A stretch of 64,000 bases of DNA from Cupriavidus sp. U2 (GCF_009663685.2 NZ_RCOG02000027.1:142240-206239); one strand, 5' to 3'; positions 24,858 to 34,389 are shown, numbered from the stretch's first letter. Program-made: numbers and translations. The notes: generated by a model not told the origin, from the sequence alone.

Positions 24858-25829
24858 ATGCCCCGATTCCACCCCATCGCGCTGCTTGCGCTGTCCTTTG
24901 CAGTGGTCACCGGCGCACATGCCGCCGATCCCTGGCCTGCCAAGCCGATCCGGTGGATCGTGCCCTACCCGGCCGGCGGCGGATCGGATTTCCTGGCGCG
25001 CACCATCGGACAGGGGCTGTCCGCCCGCGTCAGCCAGCCGGTCGTGGTGGACAACAAGCCCGGCGGCAATACCGCGATTGGCGCGTCCGAGACGGCCCGC
25101 TCGGCGCCCGACGGCTACACGGTGCTGTCGGCCGACAACGGCACGCTGGTGTTCAACCCGGCGCTTTACAAGACACTTTCGTACAACCCCACGCGCGACC
25201 TCGCGCCCGTGACACTGCTGGGCCGTTTTCCGATGATCCTCGTGGTCGGCCCGGGCACCCAGGCCAAGACCGCGCAGGACTTCATCGCCCAGGTCAAGGC
25301 GACGCCGGGCGGCGTGAACTACGGATCGGCCGGCGCCGGCAGCCCGCACCATCTGGCGATGGAGCTGCTCAAGACCGAAGCCCACCTGACCATGACCCAC
25401 GCGCCGTATCGCGGTGCGGCGCCCGCCCTGTCCGACGTGGCCGCCGGCCAGATTCCCGCGATGATGGTCGACTACGCTGCCGGAGCGGGCTTCATCAAGG
25501 GCGGAAAGGTGCGCCCGCTGGCGGTGGCCAACGCCACGCGCCTGCCCCAGTTGCCCGATGTGCCGACCTTCGCCGAACTCGGCTACAAGAACGTGGAAGC
25601 CGCCGCGCTGGTGGGCATGGTCGTGCCGGCCGCCACCCCGCCCGAGGTCATCAACACGCTGAACCGGCAGGTCGTGGCGTCCGTGAAAGACCCCGCCATC
25701 CACAAGAAGCTGGTCGACTTCGGCGTGGAGCCCGTGGGCAACACCCCGGCCCAGTTTGCCGACCTGTTGCGCAGCGAGACCGCGCGCTGGACCCGGCTGA
25801 TCCAGGACCTGAAGATTTCGCTCGACTGA
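24858..25829 (+). CDS. Bug/TctC-family tripartite tricarboxylate-type solute-binding protein
   Basis: The 323-residue protein has a Sec signal ending AHAA near residue 23, then the typical Bug sequence: WPAKPIRWIVPYPAGGGSDFLART, VVDNKPGGNTAIGA, ADNGTLVFNPALY, VNYGSAGAGSPHHLAMELLK and a C-terminal RSETARW. Bug proteins bind small carboxylates or amides in the periplasm; no TctAB permease genes are nearby, as is common for orphan Bug genes. The ATG has a GAGGAGA site. The P450 gene follows 29 bases later, so the ligand may be a P450 substrate or product, or a signal for it. Confidence 0.95.
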   Translation: MPRFHPIALLALSFAVVTGAHAADPWPAKPIRWIVPYPAGGGSDFLARTIGQGLSARVSQPVVVDNKPGGNTAIGASETARSAPDGYTVLSADNGTLVFNPALYKTLSYNPTRDLAPVTLLGRFPMILVVGPGTQAKTAQDFIAQVKATPGGVNYGSAGAGSPHHLAMELLKTEAHLTMTHAPYRGAAPALSDVAAGQIPAMMVDYAAGAGFIKGGKVRPLAVANATRLPQLPDVPTFAELGYKNVEAAALVGMVVPAATPPEVINTLNRQVVASVKDPAIHKKLVDFGVEPVGNTPAQFADLLRSETARWTRLIQDLKISLD

Positions 25830-25858
25830 CGCACCACCGCACGTAGCTGGAGTTCCGC

Positions 25859-28222
25859 ATGACCCAGTCCATCCCACCCGCGCACGGCGCAGGTTGCCCG
25901 ATCGACCACACCGCACTGCGCGCCGCCGGCGCGTCCCCTGTTCTGGCGCCGAACGGCTGCCCGGTCAGCCACAACGCCGCGGCGTTCGATCCGTTCGAGG
26001 ACGGCTACCAGCAGGATCCGCCCGACTACGTGCGCTGGTCGCGCGAGCAGGAGCCCGTGTTCTACAGCCCCAAATTGGGCTACTGGGTGGTGACACGCTT
26101 CGACGACATCAAGGCGATCTTCCGCGACCACCTCACGTTCAGCCCGGCCATCGCGCTGGAGAAGATCACGCCCACCGGCGAGGAAGCCAACGCCGTGCTG
26201 GCGTCGTATGGCTATGCGATGAACCGGACGCTGGTCAACGAGGACGAACCGGCCCACATGCCGCGCCGCCGCGCGCTGATGGAGCCGTTCACCCCGGCGG
26301 AACTGATGCACCATGAACCGCTGGTGCGCCGGCTGGCGCGGGAATACGTCGACCGCTTCATCGACGACGGCCGCGCCGATCTGGTGGACCAGATGCTCTG
26401 GGAGGTGCCGCTGACCGTCGCCCTGCACTTCCTCGGCGTGCCCGAGGAAGACATGGACCTGCTGCGCCAGTATTCGATCGCCCACACGGTGAACACGTGG
26501 GGCCGGCCAAAGCCCGAGGAACAGGTGGCCGTGGCCCATGCCGTGGGTAACTTCTGGCAGCTGGCGGGCCGTATCCTCGACAAGATGCGTGCAGACCCGT
26601 CGGAGGCAGGCTGGATGCAGTACGGCATCCGCAAGCAGAAAGAACTGCCCGAGGTCGTCACCGATTCGTACCTGCACTCGATGATGATGGCCGGCATCGT
26701 GGCCGCGCACGAGACCACGGCCAATGCATCGGCCAACGCGATCAAGCTGCTGCTGCAGCACCCCGACGTCTGGCGCGAGATCTGTGAAGACCCGGCGCTG
26801 ATTCCCAATGCCGTCGAGGAATGCCTGCGGCACAACGGATCGGTGGCCGCGTGGCGCCGGGTGGTGACGCGGGACACCGAGGTGGGCGGCATCCCGCTGG
26901 CGGCCGGCAGCAAGCTGCTGATCGTGACATCGTCGGCCAACCATGACGAGCGGCACTTTTCCGATGCCGACCTGTTCGATATCCACCGCGACAACGCCAG
27001 CGACCAGCTCACCTTTGGGTACGGTGCGCACCAGTGTATGGGCAAGAATCTGGCGCGCATGGAGATGCAGATCTTCCTCGAAGAGCTGACCAGCCGACTG
27101 CCGCACCTGCGGCTTGCCGACCAGCACTTCACCTACGTGCCCAACACGTCGTTCCGCGGCCCCGAGCATTTATGGGTGGAATGGGACCCCGCGCAGAATC
27201 CGGAACGCACCGACCCCACCGTGCTGGCACCCCGCGACGCGGTGCGCATCGGCGAGCCCACCGGCAATATCGGCCGCACGCTGGTGGTCGAGGCGGTCGA
27301 GCCGGCTGCGCAGGATGTGCTGCGTATTCGCCTGGCGTCGCAGGACGGGCGTCCCCTGCCGCGCTGGACGCCCGGCGCGCATATCGACGTCGAATGCGGC
27401 CACACCGGCATCTCGCGCCAGTATTCGCTGTGCGGCGACTCGGCCAATGCCAATGTGTTCGAGATCGCCGTGCTGCGCGAGACGGAAAGCCGTGGCGGCT
27501 CCGCCTGGATCCACGCCAACCTGCGCGTCGGCGACAAGCTCAAGGTGCGCGGCCCGCGCAACCACTTCCGGCTCGACGAAAGCTGCCGCAAGGCCATCTT
27601 CGTGGCCGGCGGCATCGGCGTGACGCCGGTCAGCGCCATGGCGCGGCGCGCGCGCGAACTCGGCATCGACTACGTATTCCACTACTGCGGCCGATCGCGC
27701 CAGGCCATGGCCCTGCTTGATGAACTGGCCGCGCTGCACGGCAATCGCCTGCATGTCCATGCGGCCGATGAAGGCCACCGCGCCGACTTTGCCCGACTGC
27801 TCGCGAGCCCGGACGCCAGCACGCAAATCTATGCCTGCGGCCCGGCGCGGATGATCGAGGCACTGGAAACCTGCTGCGCCAACTGGCCCGAGGACACGCT
27901 GCGCGTCGAACACTTCAGCTCCACGCTCGGCACGCTGGACCCATCGAAAGAACAGGCCTTCACCGTCGAGCTCAAGGATTCGGGCCTGACGCTCGACGTT
28001 CCGGCCGACCAGACCCTGCTCACCGCGCTGCGCCGCGCCAATATCGACGTGCAGAGCGACTGCGAGGAAGGCCTGTGCGGGTCGTGCGAGGTACGCGTGC
28101 TGGATGGCGACATCGACCACCGCGACGTCGTGCTCACCCGCACCGAGCGCGACGCAAACAACCGGATGATGTCGTGCTGCTCGCGTGCCGCGCGCGGCGG
28201 GAAGATCGTGCTGGCGCTATGA
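25859..28222 (+). CDS. Self-sufficient cytochrome P450, CYP116B family (P450-FMN/2Fe-2S reductase fusion)
   Basis: The 787-residue protein joins a P450 heme domain (about 40-445) to a phthalate-dioxygenase-reductase-like part with FMN/NADH (about 475-690) and 2Fe-2S (about 700-787) domains. In the heme domain, AGIVAAHETTANA is the I-helix oxygen-activation motif and FGYGAHQCMG places Cys393 as heme ligand. The reductase shows RQYSLCGD (flavin), GGIGVTPVSAMA (nucleotide) and Cys735, Cys740, Cys743 plus a C-terminal SCC for the iron-sulfur cluster. This matches CYP116B1 of Cupriavidus metallidurans and P450RhF, which hydroxylate or dealkylate diverse small molecules. It needs no separate redox partners. 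It is co-transcribed with the Bug gene and its stop abuts the convergent transketolase stop. Confidence 0.97.
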   Translation: MTQSIPPAHGAGCPIDHTALRAAGASPVLAPNGCPVSHNAAAFDPFEDGYQQDPPDYVRWSREQEPVFYSPKLGYWVVTRFDDIKAIFRDHLTFSPAIALEKITPTGEEANAVLASYGYAMNRTLVNEDEPAHMPRRRALMEPFTPAELMHHEPLVRRLAREYVDRFIDDGRADLVDQMLWEVPLTVALHFLGVPEEDMDLLRQYSIAHTVNTWGRPKPEEQVAVAHAVGNFWQLAGRILDKMRADPSEAGWMQYGIRKQKELPEVVTDSYLHSMMMAGIVAAHETTANASANAIKLLLQHPDVWREICEDPALIPNAVEECLRHNGSVAAWRRVVTRDTEVGGIPLAAGSKLLIVTSSANHDERHFSDADLFDIHRDNASDQLTFGYGAHQCMGKNLARMEMQIFLEELTSRLPHLRLADQHFTYVPNTSFRGPEHLWVEWDPAQNPERTDPTVLAPRDAVRIGEPTGNIGRTLVVEAVEPAAQDVLRIRLASQDGRPLPRWTPGAHIDVECGHTGISRQYSLCGDSANANVFEIAVLRETESRGGSAWIHANLRVGDKLKVRGPRNHFRLDESCRKAIFVAGGIGVTPVSAMARRARELGIDYVFHYCGRSRQAMALLDELAALHGNRLHVHAADEGHRADFARLLASPDASTQIYACGPARMIEALETCCANWPEDTLRVEHFSSTLGTLDPSKEQAFTVELKDSGLTLDVPADQTLLTALRRANIDVQSDCEEGLCGSCEVRVLDGDIDHRDVVLTRTERDANNRMMSCCSRAARGGKIVLAL

Positions 28223-29227
28223 CTAGCCCAGCCATCCCTTGATGGTCTGCCCCATCACCCCGGACGAAATGCCATAGCGGTCGTGCAGTGTCGGCAGCGC
28301 GCCGGCGTCAAGGAATGCGTCGGGCAGGCCCACCTGCCGGAACGGCACGTGCACGCCCGCGCGCATGAGCGTGCCCGCTACCGCCTCGCCCAGCCCGCCC
28401 ATCACCGTATGGTTCTCGGCCACCACCACCAGGCGGCCCGGCTTGCGGGCTTCGCGCAGGATCGTTTCGTTGTCGAGCGGCTTGATGGTTGGCGCATGCA
28501 GCACCGCCACGCCCACGCGATCGGCCTCCAGCGCCTTGGCCACTTCCAGCGCACGCATCGTCATGATGCCCGACGAGATGATCAGCACCTCGGCGCCATC
28601 GCGCAACAGCCTGGCTTTTCCCAGTTCGAACGTGTAGTCGTACTCGTCCAGCACCACCGGCACATTGCCGCGCAACAGCCGCGCATAGACCGGCCCGTCA
28701 TGCGCCGCAATGGCCGGCACCATCTGTTCGATATCGAGCGCGTCGCACGGGTCGATCACCGTCATGTTGGGCATGGCGCGCATCAGGGCCAGGTCTTCCG
28801 CCGCCTGGTGGCTGGGCCCGTAGCCGGTGGTCAGGCCCGGCAGCGCGCAGACGATCTTGACGTTGAGGTTGTCCTCGGCAATCGTCTGGTGCATGAAGTC
28901 GTAGGCGCGCCGCGTCGCGAACACCGCGTAGGTGGTGACGAACGGCACCGCCCCTTCATGGGCGAAGCCGGCGGCGGCGCCCATCAGCAACTGTTCGGCC
29001 ATCCCCATCTGGTAGTACCGCCCGGGATACGCCTTGGCAAAAATATGCAGGTCGGTGTACTTGCCCAGGTCGGCCGTCATGCCGATGATGTCGGGCCGTT
29101 GGGCGGCCAGCGCCGTCAGCGCATGGCCGAACGGCGCGGCACGCGTGGCCTGCCCTTCGCCCGCAATCGAGGCGATCATCGCCGAGGTCTTGAGCCGGGC
29201 CTTGCCGGTCTGGATGGTATTGCTCAT
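28223..29227 (-). CDS. Transketolase-like protein, C-terminal subunit
   Basis: The 334-residue protein contains the pyrimidine-binding (about 25-195) and C-terminal (about 205-330) domains of transketolase. Visible are RPDIIGMTADLGKYTDL, QMGMAEQLLMGAAAGFA with the TPP-activating Glu, TYAVFATRRAYDFM and PGLTTGYGPSHQAAEDLALM. With its partner encoded just upstream it should form a heteromeric thiamine diphosphate enzyme that transfers two-carbon units. Split transketolases with SDR and MFS genes are usually catabolic rather than housekeeping. The start overlaps the N-subunit stop by four bases (ATGA); an extended open frame to 29332 is not supported. Confidence 0.92.
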   Translation of the reverse strand: MSNTIQTGKARLKTSAMIASIAGEGQATRAAPFGHALTALAAQRPDIIGMTADLGKYTDLHIFAKAYPGRYYQMGMAEQLLMGAAAGFAHEGAVPFVTTYAVFATRRAYDFMHQTIAEDNLNVKIVCALPGLTTGYGPSHQAAEDLALMRAMPNMTVIDPCDALDIEQMVPAIAAHDGPVYARLLRGNVPVVLDEYDYTFELGKARLLRDGAEVLIISSGIMTMRALEVAKALEADRVGVAVLHAPTIKPLDNETILREARKPGRLVVVAENHTVMGGLGEAVAGTLMRAGVHVPFRQVGLPDAFLDAGALPTLHDRYGISSGVMGQTIKGWLG

Positions 29228-30069
29228 GCTTGTCTCCCGGCTTCCAGCGCCTGCAGCGCCAGTTGCCATTCGTGGGCTTCCACCCGGATGAAATGGTTCT
29301 TCTCGCGCTGCTCCAGGAAAGGCACGCCGCACCCCATGCGCGTATCGCAGACGATCATGCGCGGCTGCGGCGCCTGATGGGCGCGGGCGTTCTGGAAGGC
29401 GGTGGCGACGGCGTCGATGTCGTTGCCATCCACGCGCTGCACGTACCAGCCGAATGCTTCCAGCTTGGGCACCAGCGGCTCGAACGACAGGATCTGCGTG
29501 GACGGGCCGTCGGCCTGCTGGTTGTTCACGTCAACCATGGCGATCAGGTTGTCCAGTTTCCAGTGGCTGGCCGACAGGATGCCCTCCCAGATGGCCCCTT
29601 CGTCAAGCTCCCCGTCCGAGAACAGCGTGTAGACGAACGCGTCCGAGCCCTTGCGCTTCAGACCCAGGCAGCGGCCCACGGCAATCGTCAGCCCCTGGCC
29701 CAGCGAGCCGCCGGACATCTCCATGCCAGGCGTATAGCTGGCCATGCCCGACATTGGCAGCCGGCTGTCGTCGCTGCCGTAGGTTTCGAGTTCCTCGGCC
29801 GGCAGGATGCCGGCTTCGAGCAGCGCCGCATACAGCGCGATGGCGTAGTGGCCGTTGGACAGCAGGAAGCGGTCGCGCCATTCCCATCTGGGATCTTCGG
29901 GGCGGTACTTCATGGCGCCAAAGTAGGCCACGGCCAGCACGTCGGCGATGTCCAGCGCCTGACCGACATAGCCCTGCCCTTGCACTTCGCCCATCAGGAT
30001 GGCATTGCGCCGGATACGGTAGGCGCGCTCGGCCAGCGACACGGGCGCGTCGAGATTGGTACGACTCAT
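29224..30069 (-). CDS. Transketolase-like protein, N-terminal subunit
   Basis: The 281-residue protein carries the diphosphate-binding domain of transketolase. DRFLLSNGHYAIALYAALLEAG gives the SNGH motif, GSLGQGLTIAVG the GxxGQG motif, and DGELDEGAIWEGILSASHWKLDNLIAMVDVNNQQADG the GDGE-N27-N thiamine motif (here SDGELDEG). It lies 19 bases after the MFS gene and is translationally coupled to the C-subunit. The sugar substrate cannot be read from sequence. Confidence 0.93.
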   Translation of the reverse strand: MSRTNLDAPVSLAERAYRIRRNAILMGEVQGQGYVGQALDIADVLAVAYFGAMKYRPEDPRWEWRDRFLLSNGHYAIALYAALLEAGILPAEELETYGSDDSRLPMSGMASYTPGMEMSGGSLGQGLTIAVGRCLGLKRKGSDAFVYTLFSDGELDEGAIWEGILSASHWKLDNLIAMVDVNNQQADGPSTQILSFEPLVPKLEAFGWYVQRVDGNDIDAVATAFQNARAHQAPQPRMIVCDTRMGCGVPFLEQREKNHFIRVEAHEWQLALQALEAGRQA

Positions 30070-30088
30070 GATGACTCCAGTAAGGATT

Positions 30089-31420
30089 TCAGCGGTTGAC
30101 GGCGCGGGCCGGCACCAGGGAGACCAGCAGCGCGCCGCAGACGACCGTTGCCGAGATGAACATCAGGCCTGCGGTGGACTTGCCAGTCAGGTCGTTGAGC
30201 CAGCCGACGATGGCCGGCGAGAAGAAACCCGCCAGGTTGGCCACGCAGTTCACCGCGGCAATGCCCGCGGCCGCCGACATGCCGCCCAGCAGCGCGGTGG
30301 GCAGCGCCCAGAACTGGGACGACGAGGCCATGATCCCGGCCGCCGCTACGCACAGGCAGGCAATGGCGGCCGCGACACTGCCCAGCATCGGCAGCGTGGC
30401 AAAGCCGACGGCGGCGACCAGCATGGGGATGGCCAGGTGCAGGCGGCGCTCGCGGCGTTGATCCGCCGAGCGGCCGATCAACGGTAGCGCGACGATGGCG
30501 CACAGGTACGGCACGGCGGTCAGAATGCCAACCCAGAGCGGATCGGACACACCTGTCTTGCGGATGATGGTCGGCAGCCAGAAGGTCAGTCCGTACTGGC
30601 CCAGCACCACACAGAAATAGATCGCGGCCATCAGCCACAGGCGCCGGTCCGCCATGAACGCGCGGATCGACAGGTGTTGCACCTTCTGCGCGTTATCCCC
30701 CTCCACATTGCGGGTCAGCAGCGCCTTTTCCTGGTCTGAGAGCCACTTCGCGCCCTGGATGCCGTTATCGAGGTAGAACAGGATCACAACGCCGAGCACC
30801 AGCGACGGCAGCGCCTCGATCAGGAACAGCCACTTCCAGCCGGCCAGGTCATGCACCCCGTGGAGCGCATGCATGATCCAGCCCGACAGCGGCCCGCCGA
30901 TGATGCCTGCCAGCGGAATCGCCATGAAGAACATCGACAGCGCCTTGGCGCGGCGTTCCGACGGGAACCAGTACGTCAGGTAAAGGATGACGCCTGGCGC
31001 AAAGCCGGCTTCGGCAACGCCGAGCAGGAAGCGCAGCACGTAGAACTGCGTCGGCGTACTGACGAAGGCAAAGCCCGCCGAGATGACCGCCCACGTCAGC
31101 ATGATGCGCGCCAGCCAGTTGCGCGCGCCGACCTTGTGCAGGATCACGTTGCTTGGCACTTCGAAGATGAAGTAGCCAAGGAAGAAGATGCCGGCGCCCA
31201 GGCCGTAGATCGTCTCGCTGAATTGCAGGTCATTGAGCATCTGCAGCTTGGCAAAGCCCACGTTGACGCGATCCAGGTACGCACCCAGATAGCACAGCAT
31301 CAGGAACGGAATCAGGCGCCGCATGACCTTGGCATAGGTGCGCGACTCGAACGTGGCCGCATCGGCGTGCGGCATCACCACGTCGGCCGCAATGGCCGAC
31401 GCTGCGTATTTCGTCTTCAT
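30089..31420 (-). CDS. MFS transporter, anion:cation symporter (ACS) family
   Basis: The 443-residue, 12-helix carrier has the ACS signature CYLGAYLDRVNVGFAKLQM in helix 1 and GYFIFEVPSNVILHKVGARNWLARIM between helices 2 and 3. ACS proteins import organic anions such as hexuronates, tartrate or phthalate with protons. It is encoded in an operon with an SDR and a split transketolase, so its cargo is probably a sugar acid or related hydroxy acid. The loop around 215-260 is longer and charged. Confidence 0.92.
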   Translation of the reverse strand: MKTKYAASAIAADVVMPHADAATFESRTYAKVMRRLIPFLMLCYLGAYLDRVNVGFAKLQMLNDLQFSETIYGLGAGIFFLGYFIFEVPSNVILHKVGARNWLARIMLTWAVISAGFAFVSTPTQFYVLRFLLGVAEAGFAPGVILYLTYWFPSERRAKALSMFFMAIPLAGIIGGPLSGWIMHALHGVHDLAGWKWLFLIEALPSLVLGVVILFYLDNGIQGAKWLSDQEKALLTRNVEGDNAQKVQHLSIRAFMADRRLWLMAAIYFCVVLGQYGLTFWLPTIIRKTGVSDPLWVGILTAVPYLCAIVALPLIGRSADQRRERRLHLAIPMLVAAVGFATLPMLGSVAAAIACLCVAAAGIMASSSQFWALPTALLGGMSAAAGIAAVNCVANLAGFFSPAIVGWLNDLTGKSTAGLMFISATVVCGALLVSLVPARAVNR

Positions 31421-31504
31421 GGAATGTCTCCTGCCGGTGCGCCGGGTGGTCCCGGGTGCGTTGACATGGTGGGTACGGCCGTGCGGTGCGCAGGCCGCCG
31501 GAAC

Positions 31505-32254
31505 TCAGTGGATCAGCATGCCGCCGTTCACGTCGAGCGTGACGCCGGTCAGGTACGTGGACAGGTCGCTGACCAGGAACAGGCACGCGTTGGCCACGTC
31601 GTCGGCATCGCCAAGGCGGCCCAGCGGAATGCCCTTGATGATGTCGGCGCGCATGTCGGGCGTGAGCTTGTCGCCGGTGATATCGGTCTGGATCAGGCCC
31701 GGCGTGACCGAGTTCACGCGGATGCGGTCGCCACCGAATTCGCGCGCCATGGCGCGGGCCAGACCCAGCACGCCAGCCTTGGCGGCGCTGTAGTGCGGGC
31801 CGCCGAAGATGCCGCCGCCGCGCTGGGCCGACACCGACGACATGCAGACGATGCTGCCGCGCTTCTGTTCCTTCATCTGCGGCAGTACCGCCTGCGACAT
31901 GTACAACGTACCGCGCAGGTTGACGTCCACCACGGCATCGAAGTGCGCGGCGCCGATATCGAGTGTGCGGATGGGCTGCGTGATGCCCGCGTTGTTGATC
32001 AGGCCATCGATGCGTCCGTAGCGCAGCAGCGTCGCGTGGACGGCGGCCTCGCACGACGCCTTGTCGGTGACATCGCACCGCAGGCCCAGATGGCCTTCGC
32101 CCAGATCGGCGGCAGCCGCTTCGGCCGCTTCCCGCTGCAGATCCACGATGACCACCGTGGCGCCTTGTGCCGCCAGCGCCCGGGCCGTAGCCTTGCCGAT
32201 ACCGCGCGGCGAGGCGGCACCCGTGACGATCACTACCTTGTTCTGGACCAGCAT
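31505..32254 (-). CDS. Short-chain dehydrogenase/reductase (SDR)
   Basis: The 249-residue enzyme has the classical SDR signatures: the nucleotide loop TGAASPRGIGKA (12-23), Asp37 in VIVDLQ indicating NAD preference, NNAG, the catalytic Ser in SSVSAQ, and YSAAK with the catalytic Tyr and Lys. The end TGVTLDVNGGM is typical of the classical subgroup. It is the first gene of the LysR-controlled operon and probably oxidises a polyol or sugar-acid hydroxyl before transketolase cleavage. The ATG at 32254 follows AGGAGACACG; a longer open frame upstream is not needed. Confidence 0.94.
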   Translation of the reverse strand: MLVQNKVVIVTGAASPRGIGKATARALAAQGATVVIVDLQREAAEAAAADLGEGHLGLRCDVTDKASCEAAVHATLLRYGRIDGLINNAGITQPIRTLDIGAAHFDAVVDVNLRGTLYMSQAVLPQMKEQKRGSIVCMSSVSAQRGGGIFGGPHYSAAKAGVLGLARAMAREFGGDRIRVNSVTPGLIQTDITGDKLTPDMRADIIKGIPLGRLGDADDVANACLFLVSDLSTYLTGVTLDVNGGMLIH

Positions 32255-32330
32255 CTCGTGTCTCCTTCTGTTTCGACTTGATGATGGGTCCAGTTTTGTC
32301 GCAGGCGGAGCGTCGATCAATGCATTCGGG

Positions 32331-32346
32331 CTCAACTATCGTTGAG
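32331..32346. promoter_or_regulatory. Candidate LysR operator (CTCAAC-N4-GTTGAG)
   Basis: A perfect 6-4-6 inverted repeat 77 bases upstream of the SDR start contains the T-N11-A-like form usual for LysR-family sites. The LysR gene ends 52 bases away on the other side and is transcribed in the same direction. Distance and symmetry fit an activator site for the SDR-MFS-transketolase operon. Confidence 0.6.
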
Positions 32347-32397
32347 AAATTTTCAGATGTCGGCGGATGCCCCCCTTGGGAAAACCCTTGGCGACGC

Positions 32398-33300
32398 TCA
32401 GGCGGCCGCCCCTTCGAGCGGAAGGTTGACCTCGCGGTCGAGCCAGGCCAGAAAGCGCGCCACACGCGGCAGATCGGCGTTCTGTGCCGGATACGCGACG
32501 TGGTGGCTGGCCACCTCCACCGCGTATTGCGCCTCGAACACGGGCACCAGCGCGCCGTTGCGCAGCATCACCGATGCCAGCAGCGAGCTTTCCAGCGCGA
32601 CACCGAGCCCCAGCGCGGCGGTTTCGAGCGACATGTACGAGCGGTCGAACGAGAAATCGAACGACTTCTGCGCGGCCGGCACGCCAAAGCGCGCGAACCA
32701 CTGCTGCCAGCGCACCAGCGGCGTTTCGGAGTAGATAAGACGGCGGTCGGCCAGATCGGCAGGATCGCGCACGGGATGCTGACGCAGATAGTCGGGCGAC
32801 GCCATTGGCAGGATGCGCTCGTGCCGCAGCGTCTTCACCTCCAGGTCGCGCCAGTGCGCATGGCCATGCCGGACATCGATGTCATAGAAGCCCGCCGTGA
32901 AGGACACGTCCTCATACGAACATGAGAGGTTCAGCTGGATGTCGCCGTTGTCCGCCTGGAAGGATGCCAGCCGGGGCAGCAACCACATCAGCCCGAAACT
33001 CGGACTGGTATGGACTCTGAGGATATCGACGGCCGCCGGGCTCGACGCGCGTTCGGTGGCCCGGCTCAGTTCGGCCAGCGCGCCAGTGACGTCGCGCAGG
33101 TACTGATCGCCCACCGGCGTCAGCACGAGCCCTCGGCCCTGCCGGAAGAACAGCGCCTGCCCGACAGCTTCCTCGAGCCTGGCAAGCTGGTGGCTGACCG
33201 CGGAGGCCGTCAGCCCCAGTTCTTCGGCGGCCTTGTTGACGCTCTTGTTCCTGGCGACGCTTTCGAAGGCGACGATGGCCTTGACGGGGGGAATTCGCAT
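32398..33300 (-). CDS. LysR-family regulator, GcvA-like
   Basis: The 300-residue regulator has an N-terminal winged helix-turn-helix (about 5-65, with KSVNKAAEELGLTASAVSHQLARLEE) and a periplasmic-binding-like effector domain (about 90-290). The PPVKAIVAFESVAR start and HTSPSFGLMWLLPRLASFQ segment are typical of the GcvA subgroup. It is transcribed in the same direction as the SDR operon and a palindrome lies between them, so it probably activates that operon. Confidence 0.92.
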   Translation of the reverse strand: MRIPPVKAIVAFESVARNKSVNKAAEELGLTASAVSHQLARLEEAVGQALFFRQGRGLVLTPVGDQYLRDVTGALAELSRATERASSPAAVDILRVHTSPSFGLMWLLPRLASFQADNGDIQLNLSCSYEDVSFTAGFYDIDVRHGHAHWRDLEVKTLRHERILPMASPDYLRQHPVRDPADLADRRLIYSETPLVRWQQWFARFGVPAAQKSFDFSFDRSYMSLETAALGLGVALESSLLASVMLRNGALVPVFEAQYAVEVASHHVAYPAQNADLPRVARFLAWLDREVNLPLEGAAA

Positions 33301-33387
33301 GACGGGCGGCTAAGGTTGAACGCGGCAGCCGCCATTATCTCCGCCGCGCCGCACGGTCCGCCAGAAGCAATGGGATCGCGTGCGACC

Positions 33388-34389
33388 CTACCTCGGCATC
33401 GACGTGCAAGAAGGCGCCCGGGCGACGCAGAACAGGCTCATCGCCGCCTGGGGTGTGCCTGGCCTGATGCCTGACAGCCGCTGCGCCATACGAATCTTCC
33501 ATGGGGCCGGGCCGATCTGCCCGTCGAATACTTCAGCCCCCACCATGTGATTGTGCGGAAGCACCCTCACCCGCCATCCGCGTGGCTCCAGCACGCCGCG
33601 CAGGAGAGTCTCGGTCACACCATCGCCCGGGCGGTGATGCAACTCGGTCGCCAACGCCCAGTACTGCTCGTTATCGGCGGCCGCGTGACCGCCGCGCTTG
33701 AGCAAGCGGTAGATCGGCACGCGCAGCCTCCACATCAGCATGGCCAGCCCGCGGAAGTTCCAGGCGGTGAACTGAGGATCATGGTCGGTGATCAGCACCC
33801 CGCCAGGCTTGACCAGCCGCGCGGCTTCGACGAGCACGGCGGCCATGTCGTCGCAGTGGTGCAGCGACCCGTTGATGGCCACGATGTCGGCAATGCCCGT
33901 GGCCAGCGGCATGTCGTGCGCATCGGCTTGCAGCGGGACATAGCCAACGCCGGCTGCGCGCTGCAGGCTGCCCTCCGCGACGTCCACGCCGATGGCCACG
34001 CGCGGCGCGCCGCCCAGTGTGGCAAGCACGTTGCCGGGGCCGCAACCCACGTCCACCAGTACCTTGCCGTCGAGCGGTCCCGTCACGGCATGCCAGCGTT
34101 CGCGCCATTGCGGATAGCGATGGACATTGGCCAGCCAGTCGTCCATCCATTTGGGATGACTGAAGTAGTGTGCATTGGCGAGCATGCCGCGCGTATAGCG
34201 GATCGGCGCCCGGGGAAGCCAGCCATCCTGCACGCAAGCCCCCGCCTTCAGATAGGGCCGGAGGCGTTGCAGGTAGTCGTGGCCACGACCATTCCGCGCT
34301 TCGGGATGCCGCCGTGGCGTGGCCATCGGCGAGCGGGCCGCCGTCACAGGTTCCGGCCCGGCTGCTGCAAGCGTATCGGACTGTTCCAT
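33388..34389 (-). CDS. Class I SAM-dependent methyltransferase
   Basis: The 333-residue protein has a Rossmann-type SAM-binding core (about 110-230) with motif I LVDVGCGPGNVLATLG, an acidic motif II ending in GVDVAE, and a post-I segment LQADAHDMPL, followed by NGSLHHCDDM and VKPGGVLITDHDP. An N-terminal segment of about 60 residues precedes it. The target is unknown; the layout resembles small-molecule methyltransferases of UbiE type. The open frame runs to 34539, but the ATG at 34389 has a strong GGGGGAG site. The gene stands alone. Confidence 0.85.
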   Translation of the reverse strand: MEQSDTLAAAGPEPVTAARSPMATPRRHPEARNGRGHDYLQRLRPYLKAGACVQDGWLPRAPIRYTRGMLANAHYFSHPKWMDDWLANVHRYPQWRERWHAVTGPLDGKVLVDVGCGPGNVLATLGGAPRVAIGVDVAEGSLQRAAGVGYVPLQADAHDMPLATGIADIVAINGSLHHCDDMAAVLVEAARLVKPGGVLITDHDPQFTAWNFRGLAMLMWRLRVPIYRLLKRGGHAAADNEQYWALATELHHRPGDGVTETLLRGVLEPRGWRVRVLPHNHMVGAEVFDGQIGPAPWKIRMAQRLSGIRPGTPQAAMSLFCVARAPSCTSMPR

